Assembly: GCF_014839805.1 (NCBI RefSeq)
Contig: NC_051129.1
Location: forward strand, 6,576,920-6,640,919
DNA length: 64,000 nucleotides
Direction of reading: 5' to 3'
From: Manduca sexta
Taxonomy: Eukaryota > Arthropoda > Insecta > Lepidoptera > Sphingidae
In this document: positions 22,010-35,470 of the stretch, piece after piece
Layout: every line of letters begins with the position of its first letter
Numbering within the stretch: position 1 is the stretch's first letter
Program-made: the position numbers and the translations under genes
The notes under the pieces: generated by a model
Database searches by the model: none
Told to the model about the DNA's origin: nothing
Seen by the model: only the letters and a program-made list of their open reading frames with translations

Positions 22010-25000
22010 CTACAACGACGGAGCAATTAAAAGTGCAAGAATAAATCAACTATTAAAAAGCATATGTTTGGTGATGACAAAAGCAAACCACTGACCAACC
22101 GAAAGCACCACACTCAAAAAAAGTGCACATAAACTCAATCAAAGTTTTTACCAATGGGATTTGAGATACTAACCGGCCATAGGTTTTATATTAGCTGTGG
22201 GCGGATCCGTCGTAGTTTTCTCTGTTGTTGCTTGCTGTTTAGATGCGGATGCTTGATTAGCAAGCTGCCTTTGCAACATATTGACTTTCTGTAGAAGCGC
22301 ATCAACCTCCCTATTTTTTTCAGCTTGCGCCTCGCCTCGTTCTTTTTCTAAGCGCGATAGACGCCCTTCATATTGTGATTTTATTAGCGCCAATCGGACA
22401 TCTTGTTCATCGCGTGTACTTTGTTCTATAGCTCCTATCTTTGTGCGTGACTCATCCAATTCACGAGATAATGTATTCTTTAATTCAGTTAATTGAACGA
22501 TTTTACTCTTGGCCTGCTTCAGCACCTGCTTGGCCTTTTCTTCTTTATCTAAATTCACAGTTCGTAAAGTTTCAATTTCTTGCTTTAATTTCTCATTGTT
22601 GGATTTTTCCGCATCTAATTTTGCTTGTAAATCAGACATTTGCTCCTCGAGTTTTTTAGTATTTTCCAATATTACAGCGTCGGCAGCGGCGACTTCGCCC
22701 TCAGTCTTTTTCTTTTCCTCTTCCACAGACTTGACTAAATCTTCATACTGAGCCTTATATTTTTTTGCAATCTTCCTTATTTGCATCTCTTTATTTCGAA
22801 TATCGATTAAAGATGCTTCTTTAGTTGTAAGATCTTCAGTTAATTTAGAAATATTTTCATTTGCAGACAACAATTCCGATTTTACTTTAGTTAAATCTTC
22901 TGTAATACGTGACATATCGTCTTTGAGAATTTGGAGTTCTTCATTAATTTTTTTATTCTCCTCTACTAGAATGTTATGTTGACGAGACAAAACAGTATAT
23001 TGTTCTTCAAGCTTACCCTTTTCTAGCTTTATAGCTCCGAGTTCCTCATTGAGTTTTCTTACATTTTCTTTTTCGTTCGTAAGCATTTTGGCTAAGGTTT
23101 CTCTTTCATTCTGGAGACGCTTCCAATCCTCTGGGCTAGTTTTGTTAGCCCGTTCAAGTAATACATTAACTCGTGTTCTCCATCTTGCACAATCTGCTTT
23201 TAATGAATTATTTTCTGATTGTAATGTTTCGTTTTTGGCCGTTAAATCAGAATTTTTCTCTTGAAGAGGCAACAATTGTTCTTCTACAGCTTTAATTCCG
23301 AGACCTAATTCTTCAACACGAATAGTTAAAGTATCCCTTTCTTCCCGTAATATCCTGTTACTATCAGTCAAAGCATTCAATGTCTCAACTTTTCTTAAAA
23401 TATCCGACTGCTTATTTACGGTAACAAGGCCGACTTCTGACTTTTCCCTTTCATTTGCCAAAGCTAATTTGGTGTCGTCTAGTTGCTTCTCAACTATTTC
23501 TAATTGAGACTTAAGTCTCAAAGTTTCTGCTTGTAATATATCAAATTTCGCTACGGCTATATCTTTTTCTTTGCGTAAAAATTTTACGATTTGGAATAAT
23601 TGCTCGGAAGATTTATTATCATCTTCTCCAATAGATATGTTAATGCTAGTCTCAGTAGCAGACTCATTCATACTTTCTGACTGAGACCGCGAAGCATGAC
23701 TAAGAGATAGTTGAGTACCAAGTGCCTGAATTTGCTCATGTAACAAGGTATTCTGGTCATTCAAATCTTTTAGCCGTAGAGTTAACTGCTCGTTTTCGGC
23801 ACTAAGTATTTGTTGCCTCTCCAACCAACTAGCCTTTTCAGTTTCCAAGTTTTGTATAGTGCTATTTTTCAAAGCTGCTAATTCATTAAGTTCATTTTGA
23901 ACTTTCACTAGCTCTTCTTTAAGTTTTGTCAGAGCTTGAATATCAGATGAATGTAAAATCACTTCATGGGAGTATTTTTCCTCAGCCTTATGTAATGAGT
24001 CCGACAATTTAGAAATTTCTTCACGAGCAGCACCAAGTTCAGAGCGGTATTTGTCGCCATTTGATAGAGCATTTTTCAATTCTTCTTTAGCTTTGAGGAA
24101 TTCATTTCGTAAAGTAGTGTTGCTATTAGAATGTTCTCCATTTGCATGAAGAGATAATTCGGTTTCTAATTCAGAGCACTTTTCTTCAAGCGTCTGCAGT
24201 TTTTGTGCGTAGTCACTTAATTTAATCTCTGTTTCTGATTTATATGTTATGTATTCACTATTAAGCGTCTTAAGTTCCTTTTCAGCACCTTCTGAAATAT
24301 CACAGTATTGCTTAATGTGTTCCTTAGCTACATTAAGTTGATCTTGAAGTGCCTGGATTTCTTCTTGTTTTTCAGATAATTTATTTTCAAGCTCTTTAAT
24401 TCTTTTCACAGTATCCGATGAACTATCAGTACTTGGTGCAATAGCTACTTTTAGTTTCTTCGCGAGTTCTTCGTTGGCTTTATCTTTTCCAGACAAGTTT
24501 TGTCTCATCTCAGATATTTCTTTTCTCATGGCATCTGCTGCACTTTTTTCTTCTTCCATACGTGATTTAGCTGCTTCAGTTTGGCGTTCGAGATGCGCTG
24601 CTAACTCTCTAAATCGATCTTGTTCTTCTTGCAGTCTTCTACGTAACGCAGAACATTCTCGCGTAGCTTCATCTAATCTATTTTCTAATTTCATACGGTT
24701 TTCGGTTTCAACCCTTTCCAGACTAGCTTTTATCAATTCCAAGTTTTTAAGCAACAAGGATTGACCTTGTCTTTCACGGTTCAACATTTCTTTTTCCGTT
24801 TGCAGACGCAATTCAGCATCTTTAAGTAGTTTACATTCTAGCTTTAAATTTTCAACCTGTATTTCTGCTGCAGCAAGTTTGCTTTGAGCATTTAAAGCCT
24901 CGTCACGTAAGTGTTGCAAAGAAACTTCATGTTTCGCTATAGTAGTATTATAGGCTTTATTTTTTTCTTCAAGAGACGCAATTTGCTTTTTATATGTTGT

Positions 25001-28000
25001 AATATTAGTCTGTAATATCTTAAGTCTTTCATTGTTATATTCAGATGTGGAGGCGCATTTACTATTGGTTGCTGTAAGCTTGCCAATCTCCTGCCTCATG
25101 CCGTCGATTTGCTCAAATAGCATTCTTTCATTAATAACTTTTTCTTCTTTATAAGTCTTGTACTCTTCTTTTAACATTTCCAATTGCTTTTCAGTTTCTC
25201 TATACTTTATTTCAAAAGAGTCAGATTCAGCTTTATTTGGTTTGATATTTCTTTCTGTTGAAGTATCCATTGCATATGACCCACTATTTTCTAATTCTGC
25301 TGCTTCTGATTCGGAAATCTCATGTCGTCTACCTTTCATATGATCATGATACAATTTTTTAAACATATCTCGCTGTCTTATGAGGCCATTAACCATTTTA
25401 GTTTGGCGTTCTTGAGCATCAGTCAATTCAGACACCCTATTCTTAAGAGATTCTATTTTACTCTGCATTTCACCACTTTCAAATTGTTCCTTATGACGTT
25501 CAAATTCCTCTTGCTTTTCAGTTAATTCACGAACTAATCTTAACAATTTTTGATTGTTTGACTGTAATTCCTGAATGTCACTAAAAGTAACGAGGTTCTT
25601 GGAAATAATTCTTGATGAACTAAGGTCCGACGAATTTGTTGTGTTCGACGCTGCGTGTGTTGAATCATGATCACCGTTAGGTAGAAGCCCACCACGTGTA
25701 TGTTCGAGTTCCTTTAATAAGAAACATACTTGTCGTCCTAAATCCGCTAATTCACCCTTTAATTTTGTATTCTCTCGGCTATAATGATTTGCAATTTTAG
25801 ATGTTTCATTATAGTCATCTCTCAGTCTATTACACTCTATAACTAGGCTGTCTATTTGCTGTGTTAAAGCGGTGTTGCTTTCTAATGCTTCTTCATATTC
25901 TGATTTTTGTTTTTGCAGAAGTGGAGCTTTTTCTTCCAATTCTTGAACAATTGTATTGATAGTTATGTTAAGACGCCGATTTTCCTCTTTTTCTTGAGCA
26001 AGTTCATCAGTTACCTTAACCAACTGTGAATATATTTGTGTAAGGGACATTCCAGTTTTTAACAGTTTACTGGCCGTAGCTGCGGAAGGCGCTAAATCAC
26101 TCAATGCTATATCTAAATTGTGGGCATTTGCCGCTTTCAATAAATCATTTGCGTGCTCTAACTCATTTTTCAAGGAAGATATCACTTCATTTTTCTTTTC
26201 CATTAATTCCTCATGATCTAACTCTGCCTGCTTATATTTCGTTTCCAATTCACCGTATTTTTGCGTAGCTTCATTTAACAACTTTTGTAATTCTGTAATA
26301 CCATCTGTTAATTCTAATGTTTTTGCTTCGGCATCGTCGTGCATTGTTTTGAAAAGATCTGCAAGTTTAGTTTTTGCGTCTAGCTCTTTTTTATAGTTTT
26401 CTGTCATTTTATTTTCAATTTCACGTTGTTCCGATAAACGTTGTGTGAGATTTTCAGCGCGCGTATTCAAATTCTTCTTGACTTCATTTAATTGTGATAT
26501 TGTTTCATTAGCAGCATTCAGTTCCTCAACTTTCTCGGCTAACTGAGTTTCCAAACTAACTAATCTACTAGTGTTATTAAGTCTTACAGTTTGTAATTCT
26601 GAAGTAAGTCTATTTATTTCTTCTGTTAAGCCAGTGATTTGAGAATTGAGCAAAGTTCTTTCTTGTTCTATGCGTTTTTCACGATACTGTAAAGTGAGTT
26701 CCTTGCTTTGTATTTCATCATTAAGGGCTAAAGCCTCGCATTTTGCATCAATAGCAGCACGTAGCTGTTGAGATAGTGACGTTTCGTTAGATGTTAATCG
26801 TTCAATTTCTGCATCACGTCTTTGCAAAATACGTGTCAAGTCATTCCTCTCGTCAATTGCCGCATCGCGTGAGCTTTTAAGAGATACAATTTCATTTTCT
26901 AATCGCCCAATTTTATCCCGTGCTTTGTCTAAATCCGCATTAAGAGTTTCAATTTGCTTGCCTAATTCTGTTATTGTTTCCTCAGCAGTAGTAAGCTTTT
27001 TAACTGCTTCTTCATATTTAACAGTTGATTCAAGAACTTGAGCCTCTAAGATAGATATTTTTTCTCCTGAAATAATTTATTATTTATGGTTAATTTAACA
27101 GGTAGTGTTATTTATTAAGGCACGGCAAAATGTCCGCACTGAAAGTAGTTGAAAGATCACCATGACACTGGTTCAGAAAATGGTTAAAAAGAACAGCAAG
27201 AGCTGTCTAGGTGGATTCTTGACATGTATAATTACTGGACATTATGATAAACTAAACATCTCATGTGTAAGGGTGACACGCACAATACAGTGCCACAAAG
27301 CGCTTCTGTATTAAATAGTTCAAAGTTTGAAATACAATTCTATTATTTTAAGAGTACTAAACTGAGTGCCTTACAATGTTGAAAACTTACAAGTCAACAT
27401 AATTATGTATCATAATGCACACTATGGAAAAATACAGTGCAAACTCTAACCAATCATCAGTATAAAAAGTACAAAGAAAACATACATTTTGAGGATTGAT
27501 ATAGAAAAAGTTCCTTATAATTAGTATTTGATTGTATGTACAGACCATAATCATCAATCATAAAGACTAATTATAATCAACTATCTTTCAAATTTAGCAC
27601 CACCATAAAGACAAAAAACATTTTATATAAAATAAATAAAATAATCAGTAAGATGTAAAAAGTAACCATTTAAAATTACTTCATTATTCTAAACCAATAA
27701 ACTATTATTTTAATTTCTTCATATGCTAATCTAACCTCATTTAAAATAAATTTCTTATGTTGCAAAAAAACTTGAATTAACTTATCTTATTAATATTATA
27801 AATGTGAAAGTTTGTAAAAATTGTTGTAGGTTTGTTAAAAGTAAATGCAGAAACTGCAAATTTTGATGAAATTTGACATACAAATAGTGATAGACTAGAT
27901 TAATTTGCAGGTTGCTTTTGTCCTGGGAATTTTCTCCCAAAGAAAATATTGATTTTATAGTACATCATTGTAGTGAAATTAGCAAATAAACACTTTATAT

Positions 28001-31000
28001 AAAAAAAAAAAACACTATACAAACTATAAGTTTACCATAAAGGTTAACATGTAAATTTCTTTCCAAACAAACATGTGCATTCTATAGAAATTGAATTTAC
28101 TCTAGGGTGATTACATTGATATACTCTATGCAAGTGTAGCACCATTATTTCTGTAACTGGTTTCATGTGCTCTGTATAATGTTATGCCTTTAGTCTTACA
28201 TTAGGAACAAGTGATGATGGGCAAACAGGCAACCTCAAAGTGGTACTAATTAATTGGCTACAGTGGTAGCCAACTAATTAGGGACACATCACTGCCAGAA
28301 CAAAAGATATTTTATGAAGTTGTGTAACTTTTTTTACTGCAGGATTTTTATGTTAATCTCTATAGCTTTTAAGTATGTAACATTACCAATTATAACTCTC
28401 CTAACCGCCGCAAGTAGAATGGCTTGTTTATGTCAGTTTTACATAATGGAATAACTACACATCAATACTTATTTTGTAGTTTCTGAAAAATAACTATACA
28501 AGCATATTATTTTAGGTATACCACCAGAAAAAATCTGACAAAAGATAATTATTAGCATTAAATTTTAAAAAGTTGGCAATAGTTTCTGTAGAATTCTGTT
28601 TTTTTAAATGTTGTGAAACATTGTGTATCATGGTTTTTGAACAATTTGGATCTATATCTATATTGTGGTATGACCAACCATGCTAAAAGTACATTATGAT
28701 GATTACACCGAAAAAGTTGCATCGCCACATTTATTTCTATTTATTTTTATGTAATAAGTATAACATAAATTCAAATTTATTCAAACTTACATGACAGAAT
28801 AATTCTTAATGGAGTAATTTATTATTTGAGTCATAGGTGTAAAAAAGGTTCAAACAAAATAAATATTAATAATAAGTCATTTAAATTTTACCCACCCTAC
28901 TGCCACTATTACTATTCTAAGAGAATTTGTTGCAGTGGCATCATACACACAATATTAGCGCATTAAACAAAAAAATGATAAAAAAAACAGATAACTAAAA
29001 TCAGGATTTTTGTGAAAATAATAGTTATGATGATTGATTTTGGTAAAATGTCAGCAGCAGTGAAGATGTGATTTAATTTAGTAGCGCAATGTCAAAATGA
29101 CCCTATATATGGTTATAAAACTAATTATGAAGATATGGTTGAAAATTTTTTGCTTTTCCAAATTAGCTGTTTATCACTGTATATGCAGACCAAGATCAAC
29201 AATTCAAGATGACATGAATTACAAAGTAAATAATATGGAATAGGTTCCTGTCCACTTAACTAAGGCTGACCATTTACATTTACCTTTAGTTTAAACTAAC
29301 TTTTATTTACTATCATTATGTAATTTAAAGAAGATGTCTCAGAATAAATAAATCTTAGGATTATAACTTAATGATTTTTCACAAAAAAAGACTGAAATAA
29401 TACCTACACCTAACATTAAATATTTTATGTTAAACGGTATAGACATGTTTATAATAACAATTTTATAAAATTATATCTTTTTGAAGTGTAATACCGTAAA
29501 ATTGATACAACAATACTAAATCAAAATACTGATTATTGTGGAAAAGTAAACACTACATTACATTTAAAAATGGTTATTAATTTTATATAAAGTATCTTGT
29601 TTTACAAAGGTTTAGAAACTATGATGTTATTTATATAATACAGTCAAAACCAGTTATGATGTCATTGAAGAGAGCATCCAATCTGGACACCATACCTGAT
29701 TGTCATTGTAACAAATACAGACTTTTTTATATAAAGACTTTCCCTCCTTCACACCCACCACTACAACACGTGTAAGCCGGGATCAGCAGTGGCACGCATT
29801 TTATGACACCGAGCAGTGAAGTAAAGGAGCAAGTCTCAGGGAAAACTCATTTGTAATGACAAATGAGTCAATCCCGCAACAAAATTTATTAAATAGAAAA
29901 ATAAGGAGGAGTTGAAAATATTTATTGTTCACTTCCATCCATAACAAAGTGGGAGACAAAATAATGAACTAAGGAGACATTGTAATGTCAAGGATAGGGA
30001 CGTTTCTATATAATATCTTTAAAAACCCAAGATGCTATTTAATAACTATCTAGGACATCCAAGGACATTATTGAAACCAGGATATGTCGGGATTTCATTT
30101 TCTCAGGAGAAAAGAAATTGCTGCCAACCCTAAATTATTAGTATAAAAAAAATTACAAGCTCATATGAAGAATTATAGCATTAGAAAAGAAAAGGCTAAA
30201 GACAATAAAACAATGGCTCATGACTGTGACTCTTTTTTATTGCTAGGCAGGACACTTTCTTTGAAAAAAAAAAATATAACCTCAAATTGTGTTCACAATT
30301 AAGTAGAGTGGAGCAGTACATAATTGATAAATAAATCATTATATAATTATGTTGTAAATTTTATCATTCAAATGATACCAATAATGTAGTATCTTTTAGT
30401 CAAAAGTGTCTGCGATGGTTCCAAAAAATATTTTTTGGGATTCTTAGTCACAAATTCCATGATAGCTTATTTTGTTAATTCTGTATCATCCAGTTTAGAC
30501 CTTTAGTATTAAATAGAATGTATTATTTTAGGTTTTCATAAAACGATGCATTACCTACGTAGCAATGGGATTGAAGACAAAACTTAAGTTCTATACTTAT
30601 GAAGGTATTTAAAAGGTGTTAGAAATTAATAATGATAGAATTATTTATACACTATGCTATCTGCCAAATTCTTTATACCTGAGAAGTAAAGATTATGAAT
30701 CAATCTTTAAAACTTTCACATGTTGTTATGAGATGCTTAAGTTCGAAACAAACAAAAGATTTCTAAATACCTACAACAGATTTGTACTAAAAGAACTAAA
30801 TAATATGTGTATATTCTATCAACCTCATCTCACAAATCTATCACATGTAGGAACTTATTGATTGTAGAGTAAGTAATCCAGGCAATCGTTGAGCGTCAGG
30901 AAACACCGGTGCGTACTTACCGAATTGTGCCCTGTTAGCTTCATGGAGAGCTTTAGCCGTCAAGTATTCTTCAAACTTTTGATCAATGTATGCGTTAACT

Positions 31001-31098
31001 TTCTCCACAAGCTGATTGGGTAAATTTGCAACTTCTGTTTCTGATAAAACATTATTCAAATGGTTTTTTACACCGGTTTCGGACTCCGCAGCTTCCAT
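16178..31098 (-). CDS. Tpr: Tpr/Megator nuclear-pore basket protein, exons 1-10
   Basis: Tpr is the large coiled-coil filament protein of the nuclear-pore basket, involved in mRNA export surveillance and in spindle-checkpoint scaffolding. Ten exons were placed by splice sites and phase: 30921-31098, 22174-27066, 21816-22009, 20018-20104, 18090-18219, 17640-17830, 17413-17541, 17158-17259, 16743-16920 and 16178-16277. All junctions keep frame. Exon 10 ends in SIVPSTPTLYVPRRNDG, closely matching the vertebrate TPR tail, and stops mid-codon with two bases. The next exon is not on this strand; it is at 56223 on the plus strand of contig 3. Exons 1-10 give about 2060 residues. Alternative small-exon boundaries are possible, but the shared frame and the second copy support these. 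Confidence 0.9.
18531..19032 (-). mobile_element. Helitron-type element in Tpr intron 4
   Basis: On the minus strand it begins TCTATACTTATAATAAA at 19032 and ends with GCGGGCGAAGCTGCGGGCGGAAG then CTAG next to a T at 18530. These are the ends of the lepidopteran Lep1-like Helitrons. The contig 3 overlap copy begins inside this element (52033), so the gap lies in it. Confidence 0.7.
19190..19510 (+). repeat. RTE-like or SINE 3' tail fragment
   Basis: Text such as GCGAGACTAACGAACAGCAA followed by a T-rich run and TATATATAGA is a tail I recognise as common in butterfly and moth genomes. Preceding CGTTTGTATGGGAAATAG fits the same family. No coding content remains. Confidence 0.45.
20130..20558 (+). 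mobile_element. Truncated Helitron (older copy)
   Basis: Starts TCTATACTATTATACAAAG and carries the body seen in the next copy (ATCTCAGGAACTTC, CGTTAGATAGCCCA, AAACTACTCAACGGATTT), but lacks the 3' hairpin and CTAG. It abuts the start of the next Helitron at 20559. Confidence 0.65.
20559..21695 (+). mobile_element. Helitron-type element with a 123-bp tandem array
   Basis: Starts TCTATACTATTATATAAAG after an A and ends GCGGGCGGAGCCGCGGGCAAAAG-CTAG before a T, as expected for insertion between A and T. A 4-bp GTTT run follows the 5' end. Between 20621 and 21360 a 123-bp unit (AATCTCAGG to GGAGCGGAGCAGTAATGG) is repeated about six times, with starts at 20622, 20745, 20868, 20991, 21114 and 21240. 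It lies in Tpr intron 3. No Rep/helicase gene, so non-autonomous. Confidence 0.8.
22174..27066 (-). CDS. Tpr: Tpr exon 2, giant coiled-coil exon
   Basis: One 4893-base exon of about 1630 codons, acceptor TTATTTCAG at 27067-27075, donor GCCG|GTTAGT. It reads in frame from the splice acceptor, so the first ATG of the long open frame (26839) is internal, not the start. It is almost entirely heptad-rich coiled coil. Conserved TPR/MLP1 blocks are visible: SKLLKTGMSLTQIYSQL with the following ELEEKAPLL, FSDIQELQSNNQKLLRLV, NGLIRQRDMFKKLYHD, and IRKIAKKYKAQYEDL. The end, ANIKPMA, starts the proline- and glycine-rich tail. No breaks were seen. Confidence 0.95.
27067..30920 (-). other. Tpr intron 1 (3.85 kb)
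   Basis: AT-rich and without coding signal. It includes SINE-like text near 27180-27330, a repeat starting TATTAATATTATAAATGTGAAAG style at about 27786-27955 and a near-perfect hairpin at 28246-28281. The open frame at 30616-30861 lies in the intron and has no support. Confidence 0.6.
28246..28281. repeat. 16-bp hairpin in Tpr intron 1
   Basis: CTAATTAATTGGCTAC, loop AGTG, then GTAGCCAACTAATTAG: 15 of 16 positions pair. Too short for a typical pre-miRNA. Confidence 0.7.
30921..31098 (-). CDS. Tpr: Tpr exon 1 (start codon)
   Basis: The ATG at 31098 opens 59 codons plus one base. LSETEVANLPNQLVEKVNAY matches the start of animal TPR (TELNKLP type motif). The donor reads TTCG|GTAAGT. The leftover G joins the GA that begins exon 2. 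The intron that follows is 3.85 kb. Confidence 0.85.
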
Positions 31099-32040
31099 CT
31101 TTCGTCACACCAGACATCAGCAATGTTGCCAGTAAAGAAATTAAGTGAAGGTTTCGATCAATGCTGCCACTTCTGAAATGGTATTTTCTCCTACCAAATA
31201 AGTGCTAATTGCTTGTTCTTGTTCTAAGGTGCTAATATAGTGTGATCGCGACTTTGATAGCTGCGCGCAAAGAGAATTATATATGCAGCTGCGCGACACA
31301 AGGTGGGACAGCCTGTTGCACTCTGTGAAACACAAAACAATTACTAAAGCCATATTAGAAATGCTAGAATAGCTACTAAATATGTGTATATTTAGCGTTT
31401 CAGTACTTATAACAAAAAAATAACTTATTTACTAAAAGACAACAATTTTAATCAAATTAGTTAACAAATCAGCAAAAACATTGTTGAAATCCTCTGAGTC
31501 AGTTTCAAATAAAAATTATGTAGATTTCAGGTTTTGGTTGATCACAAATGAATCTTTCGAAATAAAAATGTCTCAAACAAATTTCAATGTGATGATATTC
31601 TTCGGTATCAATTACTTACACATTGCAATGCGATGTATCCATACAGGCATAGTTTTTCTGAAATAAAATTTGAATTAAAAAAAAAATCACTTTAAAACAC
31701 AACACGATCTTGCTTTGTTCTAGTGCATTATCATACGCAGGCGCAAATACATGTCTGTATTAAATCTGTTTTGAGACCTGAATATTATAACTATTGTTCT
31801 GAGATTAATATTAAAAGGATGCAAAACTCTGAGCAAAATATAGTATGTATATGTATACTCAACCATAATCGTTGATGTCTCTTCCTCTCCCAGCCCCAGT
31901 TCAGTTGGCCCTTGCCAGGCTAACAAACGTACGGATATGTTATAAGAAGTCATTACCTAGGTACCTACAATGTATTGGTTTAGTTTCTCCCCCCTTTCAC
32001 CCCATTAGGTTAGGGAAAAAAAAAGAACTGTACTCAATCG
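31099..32040. other. Tpr upstream region
   Basis: Holds the Tpr 5' UTR and presumed promoter on the minus strand. Small open frames (31141-31353, 31720-31953) have no recognisable product. Nothing else is seen before the hAT-like target duplication. Confidence 0.35.
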
Positions 32041-32275
32041 GTCGCACTTAGGGGTCGCAAACCGGTATCCCGGATTTCGAAAATACCGGAATACCGGACC
32101 AAATTAAGAACTTCAAAATACCGGTATTGATTTTACAAAAACCGGGATATTCGGTATTTTCGGTATTGTATAAAAATAAAATTCAGTACAAAATGTGTGT
32201 ATAATTGTTAATTACTCGAGTTTTAAATCGCAAAATTTTAAGCTGCTTGCAATTTCATTCATTCGTATAGGCATA

Positions 32276-33047
32276 TCTATACTATTATATAAAGCTGAAG
32301 AGTTTGTTTGTTTGTTTGTTTGTTTGTTTGTTTGAACGCGCTAATCTCAGGAACTATCGGTCCAAACTGAAAAATTCTTTTTGCGTTGGATAGCCCTTTG
32401 TTCGTGGAGTGCTATAGGCTATATATCATCACGCTATACCCAATAGGGCGGAGCAGTAATGGCTAATCTCAGGAACTACCGGTCCAAACTGAAAAATTCT
32501 TTTTGCGTTGGATAGCCCTTTGTTCGTGGAGTGCTATATGCTATAAGTATATCATCACGCTATACCCAATAGGAGCGGAGCAGTAATGGCTAATCTCAGG
32601 AACTACCGGTTCGAACTAAAAAAATCTTTTTGTGTTGAATAGCCCTTTGTTTTTGGAGTGATCTAAGTTATATATCATCACGCTATGACCAATAGGAGCG
32701 GAGCAGTAATGAAACATGTTACAAACACGGGGACAATTTATTAGTTTTGAGAGCTTCCGTTGCCTGCGCTGCGTAAACGGTTAAAGTTATGCAACAATGA
32801 TGTATGACGGGATTGTTCCTCTTAAAAAGTTGTAAAAAATATATTATAAAACATAGTCCCCCGCTGCATCTGTCTGCCTGAACGTGTTTAACTCAAAAAC
32901 TACCCAACGTATTAAGATGAAATTTGGTATGGAGTCAGTTTGAGACCCTGGGAAGAACATAGGCTCCCGGGAAACCACTACTTTTATAACGGAAAACTTT
33001 AGCCTGAAAAACTTTATAACGCGGGCGGAGCCGCGGGCAAAAGCTAG
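32276..33047 (+). mobile_element. Helitron-type element inside the hAT-like element
   Basis: Same family as 20559-21695: starts TCTATACTATTATATAAAG, GTTT run, then about three copies of the 123-bp unit, and ends CGGGCAAAAG-CTAG followed by T. Its body matches the other copy closely, including GACCCTGGGAAGAACATAGG and CTTTATAACGCGGGCGG, so both are fairly young. Confidence 0.8.
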
Positions 33048-33479
33048 TATTCTATAAAGAGCGAGCAAAATACATGGCTTATGGCTATATTGCTACTTTT
33101 GTTTTGTTCAAACATAGCGGAGTTAACTGGTAATTGTTATTTTTATTAGAACTTATTAGAAATATTTTTTGTTCGTTAAAGTCTGTCCTCATACTTCATA
33201 GACGTTATTTATCTAAGGGCGGAGCATTGCTGAAGTCTGTTTCTCAGTGCTGACGGCATGGCAGCCTTCGCAGTGCGTAGACGTAGGGCTGTTGTGATTG
33301 GCTAATATTGTGATACGACTTGAATCTAGTTGGTTGTCAGATTAACAAAGCTGAACAAAATGGAAGCTGTCAGATAAACAAAACTGAGAAACATAACAGG
33401 TCCCCCTTTGTTTATCTGATAGATGTAAAATACAACCTGTTTAAAAGCCTTAAGCTGCCTACAATAATAGCCTGGTATT

Positions 33480-35470
33480 TCATGGCAATTTCGCGGGGTT
33501 TACCGAAAGGCCGAAATTGTCCTTATTTATCCTATCTATAACTGCGGACACACAATCGACTTGCTCCTGATAAGAAATTTGCAAGTCATCAGCATACAGA
33601 TGGTACGCACATTGAAGATTTTGTGTTAAGAGGTTTATGAAGATAGAGTACAATAATGGGGAGAGTATGCCGCCTTGAGGGACGCCACAATCTATATCAC
33701 GCCAGCTAGACGAAGAATCGTCTAGGCGCACCTACTGTTGGCGTCCCTGAAGATATGACGAGAACCAATTCAGTGCCGTGGGCGAGATCATAAGGTGGGA
33801 GAGGTTTTCAAGAAGAATGTCGTGACTATATTGAAGGCGTTGGAGCAATCAACCAAAGCCAAAACAATGACTTTGGAATCCTCCATGCCCACCCTAATAT
33901 CGCCAGTCACTTTGAGGTGTGCAGTAATAGTACTATAGGGCCATAGGGCCAGGCCTGAAGGCAGACTGGAGTGGGCGCAGTAGGTTGTTTCGGTGCACAT
34001 GCTCAGACAGTTGCCTCGAGCACTTTCGAGAGAAAAAGAAGAATGGATATGGGACGGAAATGCTTAGCAAGTGATGAGTTAGGGATTTTAGGAAGAGGGA
34101 TAGCAATAGCTCTCCGCCACAAAGACGGAAAGATACCAGTGCTGAGGGAGGCGTTAATGATATGGGACATGATTGGTAGAAGTTGGTCCAGGATAGGGAT
34201 TTTCATGCGACGACTGATGTTGTCACAGCCAGTGGCATTGGATTTAATGGACAGGATGACTTTTCTAATTTCACCCAACGGCACAGAAGAAAAATGAAAA
34301 GTATTAATGTTAGGCCTGGATAGACCCGCTAAGCATGGTACGACGCCTAGTTTGGTGATCAATCATGGTAACAGATGTGAAATGTTGATTAATGTCATCC
34401 AAACCAATAGTCGTACCGTGGAGATCTATGTTTTTAACTTTGCCAATACCTTGAGTTCCGAGGAATCTCCAAATACTGGCTGGCGAGGAAGAAGAAATAT
34501 TCTGAGAATGTGTCGGCGTTTAGCATTACGTACCATCTGGTTATACCGATTCCTTGAAGCCTTAAAAAGGCACCAGTTCTCCTCCGAACGATCCCTTCTG
34601 TACTGGCGAAAAGCACGACCCGTTCGTCTCATGGCCATCCTAACCCCATGTGTAATCCATGGTGCAGGAGGACGTTTTAATTTAATTTTCTTTAAAGGGG
34701 CATGGGTATCAAAGAGTGAAGTGACAGCGCGGTTAAAAATTGCGACTTTATCGTCAACAGAGGTGGCTGCCAATAGGTGATCCCAGTTAAAGTTAGCAGC
34801 GTCTCTATTCAGCTTATCCGCATCAATGCGACCAAAACTACGCAAGTGCAATATCTTTGAGGGGAACTTGGGAGGTTTTAGGGCGTAAAACATGTAGATG
34901 AGATCATGATGAGAGACGCCAGGAAGGGGGAAATTGACCGTGGGAGAAAATAAGGGAAGGAGCAGAGGTGAGGATAATGTCAAGCCAAGTGTCGTGACCA
35001 TCCATTTTATGGTGGATGGCTTGCAGTGGTAGGACATGCAGTTTAGCAGAGTCAAGGACAGTAAGGAGTTTACGAGATCGGGAAGAGTGGCTGGCAAGGA
35101 GATCAGTATTTAAATCATATGATGATGTGATGAGCATATTCTGATCTTATAGATTCCAGAACTGTTTCCAGGCTGGAGAAGTAATCAAGAGATGGAGGAC
35201 AGTAAATAACACCTAGTAAGGTTTTCACTCTCTTGACCCAAACTTCAAGCAACAGAAATTTCGCATAAGCAGAATAAGAAGCAGAGGAAGATATTACAGT
35301 TTTATATTTCAGGTCGCTACGTAAATATATAGCGACTTCGCCCCCTCTCCTGTCAACTCGATCATTTCTAATCAAAATGAAACTAGGGACGGGGTAATGG
35401 TAGAAGGAAGGTAAGGTTTGAGCCAGCTCTCAGAAATCAGAACGGTATGAACGTTAGCTTACGAAAAAAA
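33480..35470 (-). mobile_element. Non-LTR retrotransposon fragment (endonuclease + RT), broken
   Basis: On the minus strand from 35470: an endonuclease block with ISESWLKPYLPSTI and DRRGGEVAIYLRSDL (35115-35440), and a linker ending APWITHGVRMAMRRTGRAF (34426-35097). RT follows with KSNATGCDNISRRM and FRPISILLFLSKVLE (34003-34362), then a core with VLALVDCSNAFN (33788-34000) and VPQGGILSPLLYSIF and YADD (33480-33731). At least four frame changes separate the pieces, so it is dead. The second acidic RT motif is kept. No RNase H or poly(A) tail was recognised. Jockey- or R1-like by layout. Confidence 0.8.

Noticed and set aside
22281..25525. Plus-strand open frames inside Tpr exon 2
   Set aside because: Ser/Phe-rich shadows of a coiled-coil coding exon on the minus strand.
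31141..31353. Possible extra exon upstream of Tpr exon 1
   Set aside because: No homology to Tpr, and exon 1 has its own conserved start.
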